A stretch of 33,480 bases of DNA from UBA10183 sp041653835 (GTDB lineage: Bacteria > Omnitrophota > Gorgyraeia > Gorgyraeales > Gorgyraeaceae). A program made the translations under genes and the position numbers. The notes under the pieces were generated by a model, which worked only from the letters and a program-made list of their open reading frames with translations, was not told where the DNA came from and did not search any database. The stretch lies in assembly GCA_041653835.1 (NCBI GenBank), contig JBAZEP010000017.1:1-33480 (forward strand). Direction: 5' to 3'. Positions 17,312 to 24,417 of the stretch are shown piece by piece (position 1 is the first letter of the stretch; each line of letters begins with the position of its first letter).

Positions 17312-17667
17312 TGGCTTCGAACTCTTTTTCGATAAAAGAGCGCCTGAAAAAAAACAAGGCGATCAAGGCTGTTCTCGACGAGGGCGTTTATTTCAGGGCC
17401 GGGCTGATCAATGTATATATCCTTAAAAGACCGGATACCGGCTACAACAGAGCGGCATTTATCTGCAAAAAAACCCTGCACCAAAAGAAATCCGTATTAA
17501 GGAACAGGGTCAGAAGACTCCTGAAAGAAGCTTATAGGAAAACAAAGCAAATCATCCCGGTTGGCCACGATATTGTAATAGTAGGCACAAGGATTACCAA
17601 AAATATTTTATCCACAGATATAGAAAAAGAAATCGCCAATGTTTTTAAGAAATATATTAAAAAATAG
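17311..17667 (+). CDS. rnpA: Ribonuclease P protein component
   Basis: A basic 118-residue protein, the normal length. It carries the family signature SVLRNRVRRLLKEAYR (61-76), whose RNR helix contacts the RNase P RNA, and the preceding F-x-x-KKTLHQ strand. RnpA helps the catalytic RNA bind pre-tRNA leaders. It begins on the last base of the rpmH stop and overlaps yidD by 29 bases. The RNA subunit gene is not in this window. Confidence 0.93.
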   Translation: MASNSFSIKERLKKNKAIKAVLDEGVYFRAGLINVYILKRPDTGYNRAAFICKKTLHQKKSVLRNRVRRLLKEAYRKTKQIIPVGHDIVIVGTRITKNILSTDIEKEIANVFKKYIKK

Positions 17668-17854
17668 CATAATATTTTATCACAACTATATATCTCCATT
17701 TATGTTGTGTCAATGCAGGTTTTACCCGTCATGCTCCGAGTACACACGTCTGGCAATAGAAGACAAAGGGGTTTTTTTGGGCTTGTTAATAGGATTTGGG
17801 CGGATTATGCGTTGTAATCCGTTTTCCAAGGGTGGTTACGATCCATATAAATAA
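17639..17854 (+). CDS. yidD: Membrane protein insertion efficiency factor YidD
   Basis: A 71-residue protein with the YidD pattern: an amphipathic N-terminal helix (FLRNILKNSIIFYHNYISP), then CRFYPSCSEY with paired cysteines, and a GLLIGFGRIMRCNPFSKGGYDP tail. It is a peripheral inner-membrane factor that aids YidC-dependent insertion. The start overlaps the 3' end of rnpA by 29 bases, as in many genomes, and yidC follows 24 bases later. Confidence 0.92.
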   Translation: MFLRNILKNSIIFYHNYISPFMLCQCRFYPSCSEYTRLAIEDKGVFLGLLIGFGRIMRCNPFSKGGYDPYK

Positions 17855-17878
17855 AAATAGAGAGGCTGAGATAATCAA

Positions 17879-19477
17879 ATGGAAAAAAAAGTTTTAATAG
17901 CAGTTATTTTATCAATCGCGGTAATATTAGTTTATCCTGTAATACTCGCCAAAATAAGCCCTTCACTTGTCGCTCCAGCGCAAAAACCACAAATCTCTCA
18001 ACTTATTGAAAAACAAGAAGTTACAGAGAAAAATATCAACATGAAAGCAAAGGCTCCGGAATCCGCCGGCGCGTTACCGCAAGACGCTTTGACAGAAACC
18101 ATTTCTAATGATAAGTATGCTTTAGATATAACTAATATAGGGGGATCGATAAGCAAGATATTGATAAAGGACACCAAGAGAAAAAGCGACGCGATACTTG
18201 TCGAAGGCGCCATACGTTCGGCAGGCATATTGTCGATCGACGGCAAGGGAATATTATCGGAAACATCTTCCCAACCATTTCAATTGCAAGATGATACGAA
18301 AATTATTTCCCTGGAAAATAGTGAATTAAGGCTGGAAAAAAACATTTCTTTCCTGCGGGATAAGTATGGTATGGAAACAGTCTTGAAAATTACGAACAAG
18401 ACCGGCCAGGACCAGGAGCTGTCTTTTGATGTTACCACAGGTTCCAATATCTCTAAAAAAGAGATGATGGAAACAAGGTATATAGAATTCGATATACATT
18501 ATAAAGACGGAAGCGTGAAAAAATTGAACGGCAATAACTTGTTGAATTATAACAGGTTATATAAAAATGATATAGATTGGGTCGCGTTTAAAAATAAATA
18601 TTACGTTATAATAGCAAAGCCTGGATTTAATGCCGCGGGCGTCTTCACAAAAAATATAGCGGGAGATGCCGCGTTGGGGTTTATAATAGAAGGCGATAAA
18701 ATAACTTCCGGGGAAACAAAGGCGTATAAAATAAATTTTTATATCGGGCCCATGGAAATCAAGGAGCTCGAAAAAATAGATCCTGGTTTTACAAAAGCGC
18801 TAAATTTCGGTTTCCTGACCAGCATAAGCCTGATATTGCTCGGCATACTGCAATTCTTTTATTCTTTTTTCCATAACTACGGCGTGTCCATACTTTTACT
18901 GACCCTTTGTATAAATTTATTTTTATACCCCCTGACCTTCAAAAGCTTGAAATCGATGCAGAAGCTCCAGGAACTCGGGCCCCATATGGAAAAGATCAGG
19001 CAGGAAAATAAAAACAACCCGACCAAAATGAACAAGGAAATAATGGAGCTTTATCGACGGTATAATGTCAATCCCATGAGTGGATGCCTGCCCATGGTAT
19101 TACAGATGCCGGTCTTCATAGCCCTGTATAACACACTGTCCCGTTCGGTAGAACTTAAAAACGCGCCTTTCTTATGGATAAAAGATCTTTCCATGCCCGA
19201 CGCGTTCTTCCATTTAGGGTTTAATATACCTTTCCTGGGCAATGCCATAAACTTATTGCCAATTTTAATGATAGGTGCTATGATATTACAGCAGAAGATA
19301 TCACAGTCCACTACAGGCGCGAGCCAGTCTGAACAGCAGAAACTTATCGCGAATATCATGCCTGTGATGTTCGGGTTTATATTTTATTCTTTACCGTCGG
19401 GACTGGTGCTATATTGGCTTACAAGTACATTGGTTACAAGCTCTCTGCAGTTTTTTATGTTCCGGAAAGCAGCGTAA
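17879..19477 (+). CDS. yidC: Membrane protein insertase YidC
   Basis: A 532-residue Gram-negative-type YidC. A first membrane segment (about 4-24) leads into a large periplasmic beta-domain (about 60-300). The conserved insertase core comes after FGFLTSISLILLGILQFFYSFFHNYG, with KSLKSMQKLQELGPHMEKIRQENKNN in the cytoplasmic loop and MSGCLPMVLQMPVFIALY in the next membrane segment. The last helix ends YWLTSTLVTSSLQFFMFRK. It inserts membrane proteins alone or with SecYEG. The presence of the periplasmic domain indicates a diderm cell. The next gene follows after four bases. Confidence 0.96.
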   Translation: MEKKVLIAVILSIAVILVYPVILAKISPSLVAPAQKPQISQLIEKQEVTEKNINMKAKAPESAGALPQDALTETISNDKYALDITNIGGSISKILIKDTKRKSDAILVEGAIRSAGILSIDGKGILSETSSQPFQLQDDTKIISLENSELRLEKNISFLRDKYGMETVLKITNKTGQDQELSFDVTTGSNISKKEMMETRYIEFDIHYKDGSVKKLNGNNLLNYNRLYKNDIDWVAFKNKYYVIIAKPGFNAAGVFTKNIAGDAALGFIIEGDKITSGETKAYKINFYIGPMEIKELEKIDPGFTKALNFGFLTSISLILLGILQFFYSFFHNYGVSILLLTLCINLFLYPLTFKSLKSMQKLQELGPHMEKIRQENKNNPTKMNKEIMELYRRYNVNPMSGCLPMVLQMPVFIALYNTLSRSVELKNAPFLWIKDLSMPDAFFHLGFNIPFLGNAINLLPILMIGAMILQQKISQSTTGASQSEQQKLIANIMPVMFGFIFYSLPSGLVLYWLTSTLVTSSLQFFMFRKAA

Positions 19478-19481
19478 GCGC

Positions 19482-19691
19482 ATGGAAAATCACAATATTG
19501 AGATAATAAATAAAGATACGGTAGAGGTAGAAGCTAAAACCGCCCAGGAAGCTATAAAAATAGCTCTTGCAAGCCTGAATGCCAAGAAATCAGAAGTAGA
19601 GGTATCAGTATTGAGAGAAGAGAATAAAGGCTTATTTAGTATGCAAGGTACCAAACAAGCCAAAGTGAGAGTAACAAAAAAACAAGAATGA
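19482..19691 (+). CDS. Jag_N domain-only protein (shortened KhpB/Jag homologue)
   Basis: Only 69 residues are encoded. They match the N-terminal Jag_N domain: VEVEAKTAQEAIKIALASLNAKKSEVEVSVL followed by ENKGLFSM and a final beta strand. In the usual Jag/KhpB protein encoded after yidC, this domain is followed by KH and R3H RNA-binding domains. Here the frame stops at TGA (19689-19691) and neither domain is found downstream before parA. The gene is four bases after yidC and clearly in the same operon. An 11-bp tandem duplication includes the stop codon. It may be a genuine minimal form or the remains of a longer gene; RNA binding cannot be assumed. Confidence 0.75.
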   Translation: MENHNIEIINKDTVEVEAKTAQEAIKIALASLNAKKSEVEVSVLREENKGLFSMQGTKQAKVRVTKKQE

Positions 19692-19709
19692 TACGGTTAT
19701 GATACGGTT
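19688..19709. repeat. 11-bp tandem duplication between the Jag_N gene and parS
   Basis: ATGATACGGTT occurs twice without a gap (19688-19698 and 19699-19709). The first copy contains the TGA stop of the upstream gene. parS begins three bases later. Confidence 0.85.
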
Positions 19710-19711
19710 AA

Positions 19712-19727
19712 TGTTCCACGTGGAACA
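19712..19727. promoter_or_regulatory. parS centromere site upstream of parA
   Basis: TGTTCCACGTGGAACA is a perfect 16-bp palindrome matching the bacterial parS consensus (TGTTNCACGTGAAACA type). It ends 8 bases before the parA start codon. ParB binding here would nucleate the partition complex and could also repress parA. Confidence 0.9.
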
Positions 19728-19735
19728 TTTTTGAT

Positions 19736-20545
19736 ATGTCCAGAATAATATCTGTTTGCAATCAAAAAGGTGGAGTTGGAAAGACAACAACAGTAGTCAA
19801 TCTTGGATACTATCTTGCCTATAAAGGTAAAAAGGTCTTAATAATAGATCTTGACCCCCAGGCAAATGCTACAAGCGGTTTAGGCCTGGATAAATCAAAA
19901 ATACAGAAAAGCATATATGACATATTAATAAATAATTTGAAGCCAAGCGAGGCTATGCATGAGATAAACATGCCGCAATTGAAACTCATACCGTCTACAA
20001 TCCATCTTACAGGAGCTGAAATAGAATTAGTGAGTTTCATGAACAGGGAATATAAATTAAAACAAGCGCTCAAAGATATCGCAGATGAATTCGATTTCAT
20101 ACTCATAGACTCTCCGCCATCCCTTGGTATATTGACGATAAATAGCTTAGCAGCTGCCAATTCCGTATTGATTCCTATACAATGTGAATATTACGCCTTG
20201 GAAGGGTTGAGCCAATTATTGAATACTGTAAATCTAGTACGCGAAAACCTTAATAAGGACCTGGAGATACAGGGTGTTTTGTTAACAATGGCGGATTACA
20301 GGACAAACCTTACATCCGAAGTAATAGAGGAAGCAAAAAGATTTTTTAAAGACCAGGTATTCAAGACTATCATACCGCGCAGTATAAAATTAAGCGAAGC
20401 CCCTGGTTTTGGGAAACCTATACATCTTTATGACAAACATTCTATAGGGGCCAGGACGTATCTTTCTTTAGCCAATGAGATACTTGGAGAGCCGGTAAGT
20501 GAGGACATAAGTTATGGAGCCATTAATATGCAAGAAGCGACATAA
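19736..20545 (+). CDS. parA: Chromosome partitioning ATPase ParA/Soj
   Basis: A 269-residue deviant-Walker ATPase. KGGVGKTT at 11-18 carries the signature lysine, DLDPQANATSGLG follows at about 39-51, and FILIDSPPSLGILTINSL is the Walker B region. ParA binds DNA non-specifically with ATP and drives ParB-parS complexes apart. The ATG lies 8 bases after the parS palindrome with no clear Shine-Dalgarno sequence, so expression may be low or controlled by ParB binding. A short palindrome spans the stop codon, and two hairpin repeats separate the gene from parB. Confidence 0.95.
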   Translation: MSRIISVCNQKGGVGKTTTVVNLGYYLAYKGKKVLIIDLDPQANATSGLGLDKSKIQKSIYDILINNLKPSEAMHEINMPQLKLIPSTIHLTGAEIELVSFMNREYKLKQALKDIADEFDFILIDSPPSLGILTINSLAAANSVLIPIQCEYYALEGLSQLLNTVNLVRENLNKDLEIQGVLLTMADYRTNLTSEVIEEAKRFFKDQVFKTIIPRSIKLSEAPGFGKPIHLYDKHSIGARTYLSLANEILGEPVSEDISYGAINMQEAT

Positions 20546-20603
20546 CTTATGTGTCCGAACTTATCCCGAGCCGCCGGCATGCTATATACTATGCGGCGAG
20601 GGA
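20540..20603 (+). repeat. Composite hairpin repeat R1 (TCCC-GA/GA-GGGA type)
   Basis: A short palindrome, ACATAA-C-TTATGT (20540-20552), is followed by TCCC (20564-20567), GA, GCCGC (20570-20574), an 18-base loop, GCGGC (20593-20597), GA and GGGA (20600-20603). The stems pair perfectly and the GA/GA internal loop is symmetric. It overlaps the parA stop and faces R2. Confidence 0.7.
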
Positions 20604-20620
20604 TGTTAACTTAAAATAGG

Positions 20621-20710
20621 TCCCTCGCAACTTTATGAGAACATAGGGTTGCTCGGGATTAATTCGCACATTGACTTATGTTCACTCGTTTTACTCGTTC
20701 CATAAGTCAA
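20621..20710 (-). repeat. Composite hairpin repeat R2, inverted relative to R1
   Basis: Read on minus: an AT-rich stem TTGACTTATG/CATAAGTCAA (20701-20710 with 20671-20680), then TCCC (20655-20658), GA, GCAAC, a further seven-pair stem including two wobbles with a 4-base loop, GTTGC, GA and GGGA (20621-20624). It occupies the parB leader, 26 bases before the start codon. Confidence 0.7.
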
Positions 20711-20735
20711 GTGCTCATTAAAAGGGTGAGGAAGC

Positions 20736-21605
20736 ATGGAAAAAAGAGTTCTCGGTAGAGGCTTAGCAGCGCTGATACCTGAAAAACAAACAACGGACAA
20801 CATGCAAGTGCTGGAGTCAAACATACAGCAAGGCGTGAGAAACATCCCTATAGATAAAATAAAAGCGAATAAATACCAGCCAAGAGAGGATTTTAACCAG
20901 GAAGCGCTGGACGATCTGGCAGTTTCTATCAAAGAGAAAGGCTTTATTCAACCTGTTCTTGTGCGCTTAAAAGACAATGAGTATGAGCTGATAGCGGGAG
21001 AACGCAGATTCAGGGCAGCGAAAAAACTCGGCTATAAAGAAATCCCGGCTATTATTAAGGAAGCGAGTGATCTGGATTCCCTGGAACTTTCTATAATAGA
21101 AAACATCCAAAGAGAAAACCTGAATCCAATTGATCAGGCAAAGGCATATAAGCGCCTCCAGGAAGAATTTAAAATGACCCAGGAGAAAGTAGCTGATACT
21201 ATTGGAAAAGACAGGGCAACAGTAGCTAATATTTTAAGATTATTAAACCTGCCTATCAAGGTACAGGAATATGTTTCACGTGGAACAATCTCCATGGGCC
21301 ATGCCAGGGCAATGCTTTGTTTAAACAGCGAAACAGCGCAGATGAGGCTATGCACCAAAATTATGAAAGATGACCTATCTGTAAGAGACACAGAGAGTTA
21401 TGCAAAAAAGATGTCTCTTGGAAAGGAAAAATCCAAAGCACCGGACAAAGATCCAAATCTTAATTCATTAGAACAGGAGTTAAGAGAAATATTTGGAACA
21501 AAAATAAAGATACTAAAATCCAAAAGAGGCGGCAGGATAGAGATAGAATTTTACTCTGATACGGATATGCAAAGGGTCATAACTCTTTTAAAATCAAAGA
21601 GTTAA
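20736..21605 (+). CDS. parB: Chromosome partitioning protein ParB/Spo0J
   Basis: A 289-residue ParB. The N-terminal LGRGLAALIP motif is the ParA-interacting segment. The ParB/Srx CTPase domain has the GERRFRAAK motif, and ENIQRENLNPIDQA links into the helix-turn-helix (about 130-200) that reads parS. The C-terminal 50 residues form the dimerisation domain. ParB loads at parS and slides as a CTP clamp. GAGG precedes the ATG. A full parS-like palindrome lies inside the gene, encoding YVSRGTIS. Confidence 0.95.
   Translation: MEKRVLGRGLAALIPEKQTTDNMQVLESNIQQGVRNIPIDKIKANKYQPREDFNQEALDDLAVSIKEKGFIQPVLVRLKDNEYELIAGERRFRAAKKLGYKEIPAIIKEASDLDSLELSIIENIQRENLNPIDQAKAYKRLQEEFKMTQEKVADTIGKDRATVANILRLLNLPIKVQEYVSRGTISMGHARAMLCLNSETAQMRLCTKIMKDDLSVRDTESYAKKMSLGKEKSKAPDKDPNLNSLEQELREIFGTKIKILKSKRGGRIEIEFYSDTDMQRVITLLKSKS
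21272..21287. promoter_or_regulatory. Second parS site, inside parB
   Basis: TGTTTCACGTGGAACA matches the parS consensus with a single asymmetric position. It lies within the parB reading frame, about 1.56 kb from the first parS. Two such 16-mers close together by chance are very unlikely. Confidence 0.88.
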
Positions 21606-21634
21606 ATATTAAATTTAGAGGAAGGAAGGATTAC

Positions 21635-22138
21635 ATGGATCAGCAGACATTAATTTTGATTAAACCAGACGGACTTAAAAAATCACTTACCGGTAATATT
21701 CTTACAAGGCTTTCTGAGACGAAGCTTGAAATCGTGGCGGCTAAAATGGTCAGGGTTTCCAGGGAACTCGCGGCAGAACATTACAAGCATATGAAAGACA
21801 AGCCGTTTTTCGGGGAGTTGGTACAGTATATACAGGGAGAACTGCATGACAGGCGCAAGGTCATGGCAATGGTTTATTGGGGCGAGGACGCTATCACCAA
21901 GGTAAGACAGCTCGCGGGCGCGACAAACCCGGAAGAGGCGGACCCGACGACGATCAGGGGATCTTACGGGAGAATTACCACCAAAGGGCTTTATGAAAAT
22001 GTCCTCCATACATCATCCAACGCGGCAGAGGCTGAAAGGGAGATAAAACTCTGGTTCCAGCCGGATGATATAATAGTCGATCTGTATCCGACCAGGGTCG
22101 CAGAGGTCAAGGCGGAGAAGAAGCGGATTTGGGCGTAA
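21635..22138 (+). CDS. ndk: Nucleoside diphosphate kinase
   Basis: The enzyme moves the gamma phosphate from ATP to other nucleoside diphosphates through a phosphohistidine. The protein starts MDQQTLILIKPDGL, has the catalytic His125 in YENVLHTS, and has the family helix EAEREIKLWF after it. At 167 residues it is about 25 longer than usual bacterial forms; the extra length is a C-terminal tail ending VAEVKAEKKRIWA. AGGAAGGAAGG before the ATG is a strong ribosome site. It starts a run of closely spaced housekeeping genes (yicC 7 bases later). Confidence 0.93.
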   Translation: MDQQTLILIKPDGLKKSLTGNILTRLSETKLEIVAAKMVRVSRELAAEHYKHMKDKPFFGELVQYIQGELHDRRKVMAMVYWGEDAITKVRQLAGATNPEEADPTTIRGSYGRITTKGLYENVLHTSSNAAEAEREIKLWFQPDDIIVDLYPTRVAEVKAEKKRIWA

Positions 22139-22145
22139 AAATATT

Positions 22146-23024
22146 ATGATCAAAAGCATGACAGGTTTTGGAAAAGGAGAGGCAAAGAGCAAGGCCGGCG
22201 TATTTACCGTCGAGATACGCACCGTAAATCACAGGTATTTCGATCTCTCTTCAAAGATACCCGCGAGCCTCATGCTGTTGGAAGACAGGATAAAAGAACT
22301 CCTGAATAAAAATATAAAAAGAGGAAAGGTGAATCTTTTCCTTTCGCAGCGCTCGGAGAAAAAAGATTCAGAGGCCGTAACATTCGACAAAGAGGCGATA
22401 GACAGGTATCACAGGATATTGTCCGGGATCAAAAAACGCCTTGCTCTAAAAGAAGATATCAAGCTGTCCCACATACTTTCTTTCGCGGATGTCATTGTCC
22501 GCGAAGAAAAAGACGTTGATATTGAAGCTGTATGGGCCGTGGTAAAAGAAGCTGTAATTAAGGCGGCGTCCGACTGCGATAAGATGAGGGAGCGCGAGGG
22601 CAAGGCCCTTTACAAAGATTTTTCTTCCAGGATATCAAAGATATCGGGTCATATCGACGAGGTATCGAAACAGGCGCCCTTGGTGGTGGCAGATTACAAA
22701 CGCAGGCTGGATTCGAGGATAAAGGATATAATAAAAAATAACACCGTAGATACCGCAAGGCTGGAAACGGAACTGGCGTTGTTCGCCAAGCAATGCGATA
22801 TATCAGAGGAGATCACCCGGCTGAGAAGCCATTTGGCGGGTTTCAGGAAAATCCTTGATTCAGGGGGAGAGACCGGCAGGAAGCTGGATTTCATCCTGCA
22901 GGAATTAAACAGGGAGATCAACACGCTTGGCGCCAAGGCAAACGATATAAAAATAGCCAGGGTAGTGATAGACGTAAAAAGCGAATTGGAAAAAATGCGC
23001 GAACAGGCGCAGAACGTGGAATGA
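22146..23024 (+). CDS. yicC: YicC-family endoribonuclease-type protein
   Basis: A 292-residue YicC/YloC family protein. The N-terminus MIKSMTGFGKGE and TVEIRTVNHRYFDLSSKIP are diagnostic, and the C-terminal domain ends ELNREINTLGAKANDIKIARVVIDVKSELEKMREQAQNVE. Family members are linked to endonucleolytic RNA turnover. The stop overlaps the gmk start by four bases (ATGA), and the yicC-gmk-rpoZ order is common in bacteria, supporting coupled translation. Confidence 0.92.
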   Translation: MIKSMTGFGKGEAKSKAGVFTVEIRTVNHRYFDLSSKIPASLMLLEDRIKELLNKNIKRGKVNLFLSQRSEKKDSEAVTFDKEAIDRYHRILSGIKKRLALKEDIKLSHILSFADVIVREEKDVDIEAVWAVVKEAVIKAASDCDKMREREGKALYKDFSSRISKISGHIDEVSKQAPLVVADYKRRLDSRIKDIIKNNTVDTARLETELALFAKQCDISEEITRLRSHLAGFRKILDSGGETGRKLDFILQELNREINTLGAKANDIKIARVVIDVKSELEKMREQAQNVE

Positions 23025-23605
23025 AAAAGAAAAAAGGCATATTATTCATAATATCGGCCCCGTCAGGTTCAGGCAAGACAACGCTCTGCACGAGGCTGGT
23101 GGAGTCCGTGGACAGTTTATACCGGTCTATCTCCATGACCACTCGTCCGCCAAGGCCCGGCGAAAAAGACGGCATGGATTATATCTTTATCGAAAAACCG
23201 GAATTCATGAAGCGGTTGAAGAGGAGCGAGTTCTTAGAATGGGCAAAGGTTTTCGGGGAATATTACGCCACGCCCAAAAAGCACATAACCCATATGCTGA
23301 AAAGAGGCAGCGATGTCCTCCTGAGCATAGATGTGCAGGGCGCTATGAAGATAAAACGGCTTAAGCTCGACGCTGTTTATATATTTATACTGCCTCCGTC
23401 CATCGCTATGCTCAAGGAAAGGCTTATCAACCGCTCGACCGACACCAAAGAGGCGATACGGGAGAGATTGAATATTTCCAAAAAAGAAATAGCCTGCAGC
23501 CGGACATACGATTATGTGGTAGTGAACAACAGGCTGGAATGCGCGTTGGATAATCTCAGGGCTATCATTATCGCCGAGAGATGCAGGGTTAAACGAGGGA
23601 TGTGA
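23021..23605 (+). CDS. gmk: Guanylate kinase
   Basis: A 194-residue kinase that phosphorylates GMP to GDP. The P-loop is SAPSGSGKTT (12-21), and the GMP-binding segment TTRPPRPGEKDGMDYIF follows at about 40-56. LLSIDVQGAMKIKRL and the lid region with ERL-x-NRSTDTKEAIRERL are typical. It is translationally coupled to yicC through an ATGA overlap, and rpoZ follows 19 bases later. Confidence 0.95.
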   Translation: MKKKKGILFIISAPSGSGKTTLCTRLVESVDSLYRSISMTTRPPRPGEKDGMDYIFIEKPEFMKRLKRSEFLEWAKVFGEYYATPKKHITHMLKRGSDVLLSIDVQGAMKIKRLKLDAVYIFILPPSIAMLKERLINRSTDTKEAIRERLNISKKEIACSRTYDYVVVNNRLECALDNLRAIIIAERCRVKRGM

Positions 23606-23624
23606 TTAAGGAGGAAGGATCGAT

Positions 23625-23825
23625 ATGGCTTATATGCCGGTAGAGAAGATATTCAAAGGTTCGGACAGTATTTATAAAATTACGATACTTGCCGCGAGAA
23701 GGGCGGTAGAATTGAACAACGGAGCGAATAAGCTGATACAGACAGCTTCCTCCAAATTTTCCACCATCGCCCTGGAAGAGATAGCCGCGGGTAAAATAAA
23801 ATATAAGATAAAAGAAGAAAAATAA
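23625..23825 (+). CDS. rpoZ: RNA polymerase omega subunit
   Basis: A 66-residue omega subunit. The pattern of an N-terminal SIYKITILAARRAVELNNGA helix, then KLIQTASSKFSTIALEEIAAGKIKYKI, matches RpoZ. Omega helps assemble the beta-prime subunit and in many bacteria forms part of the ppGpp site. AAGGAGGAAGG before the ATG is a very strong ribosome site. Position after gmk is conserved across bacteria. Confidence 0.92.
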   Translation: MAYMPVEKIFKGSDSIYKITILAARRAVELNNGANKLIQTASSKFSTIALEEIAAGKIKYKIKEEK

Positions 23826-23831
23826 CTATAA

Positions 23832-23850
23832 AAACCCGAAGCACGGGTTT
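23832..23850 (+). other. Short hairpin between rpoZ and coaC
   Basis: AAACCCG (23832-23838) pairs with CGGGTTT (23844-23850) across five bases, followed by CGTATTTCC. This could be a weak terminator or attenuator before coaC, which begins 15 bases later with no visible promoter between. Confidence 0.45.
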
Positions 23851-23864
23851 CGTATTTCCTCAAT

Positions 23865-24407
23865 ATGAAAGCTAAAAATGTAGTAATAGGTGTCACTGCG
23901 AGTGTCGCTTGTTATAAGGCGCTCGACGTCATAAACGGCCTGCGCAAACTCGGCGCCGGCGTGACAGTCGTGCTTACAAAAGAAACGGAAGGATTCATAA
24001 AACCTGTCCTGTTCCAGTCGGTATCAGGCAACAAGGTCATAACACACGACATGTTCAACGCCCCGGACGAATGGGACCCCGCCCACATATCGCTTGCGCG
24101 GAAAGCGGATTGTTTCGCTATCATACCCGCCACCGCGAACATTATAGGGAAGATCGCGAACGGCATATGTGATGATATGCTGACCTGCGCTGTCTGCGCC
24201 ACTGAGGCGCCTGTACTATTGGCGCCGGCAATGAACACAGGGATGTATCGCAATAAGATAGTCCAGGCCAATATAAAGAAGCTGAAACAAGCCGGTTATC
24301 ATTTTACCGGCCCCATAGAGGGCTGCCTCGCGTGCGGCATAAAAGGCATGGGCCATATACAGGATACAGGGATTATCATAAAAGAGATCAAACAGCTCAT
24401 AGGATAG
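23865..24407 (+). CDS. coaC: Phosphopantothenoylcysteine decarboxylase (separate CoaC)
   Basis: A 180-residue flavoprotein for the third step of coenzyme A synthesis. The N-terminal VVIGVTASVACYKALDVI binds FMN. The catalytic His74 lies in DPAHISLA, the PAMN motif is at 121-124, and GCLACGIKGMGH (153-164) supplies the active-site cysteine flap. In most bacteria this domain is fused to CoaB; here it stands alone, and CoaB is encoded 1.9 kb downstream on the other side of pckG. Both gaps to pckG are short (10 bases, then overlapping), so all three are probably one transcript. Confidence 0.9.
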   Translation: MKAKNVVIGVTASVACYKALDVINGLRKLGAGVTVVLTKETEGFIKPVLFQSVSGNKVITHDMFNAPDEWDPAHISLARKADCFAIIPATANIIGKIANGICDDMLTCAVCATEAPVLLAPAMNTGMYRNKIVQANIKKLKQAGYHFTGPIEGCLACGIKGMGHIQDTGIIIKEIKQLIG

Positions 24408-24417
24408 AAGGACTTAA

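Noticed and set aside
17155..17484. 109-codon minus-strand frame over rpmH-rnpA
   Set aside because: Antisense to two clear conserved genes.
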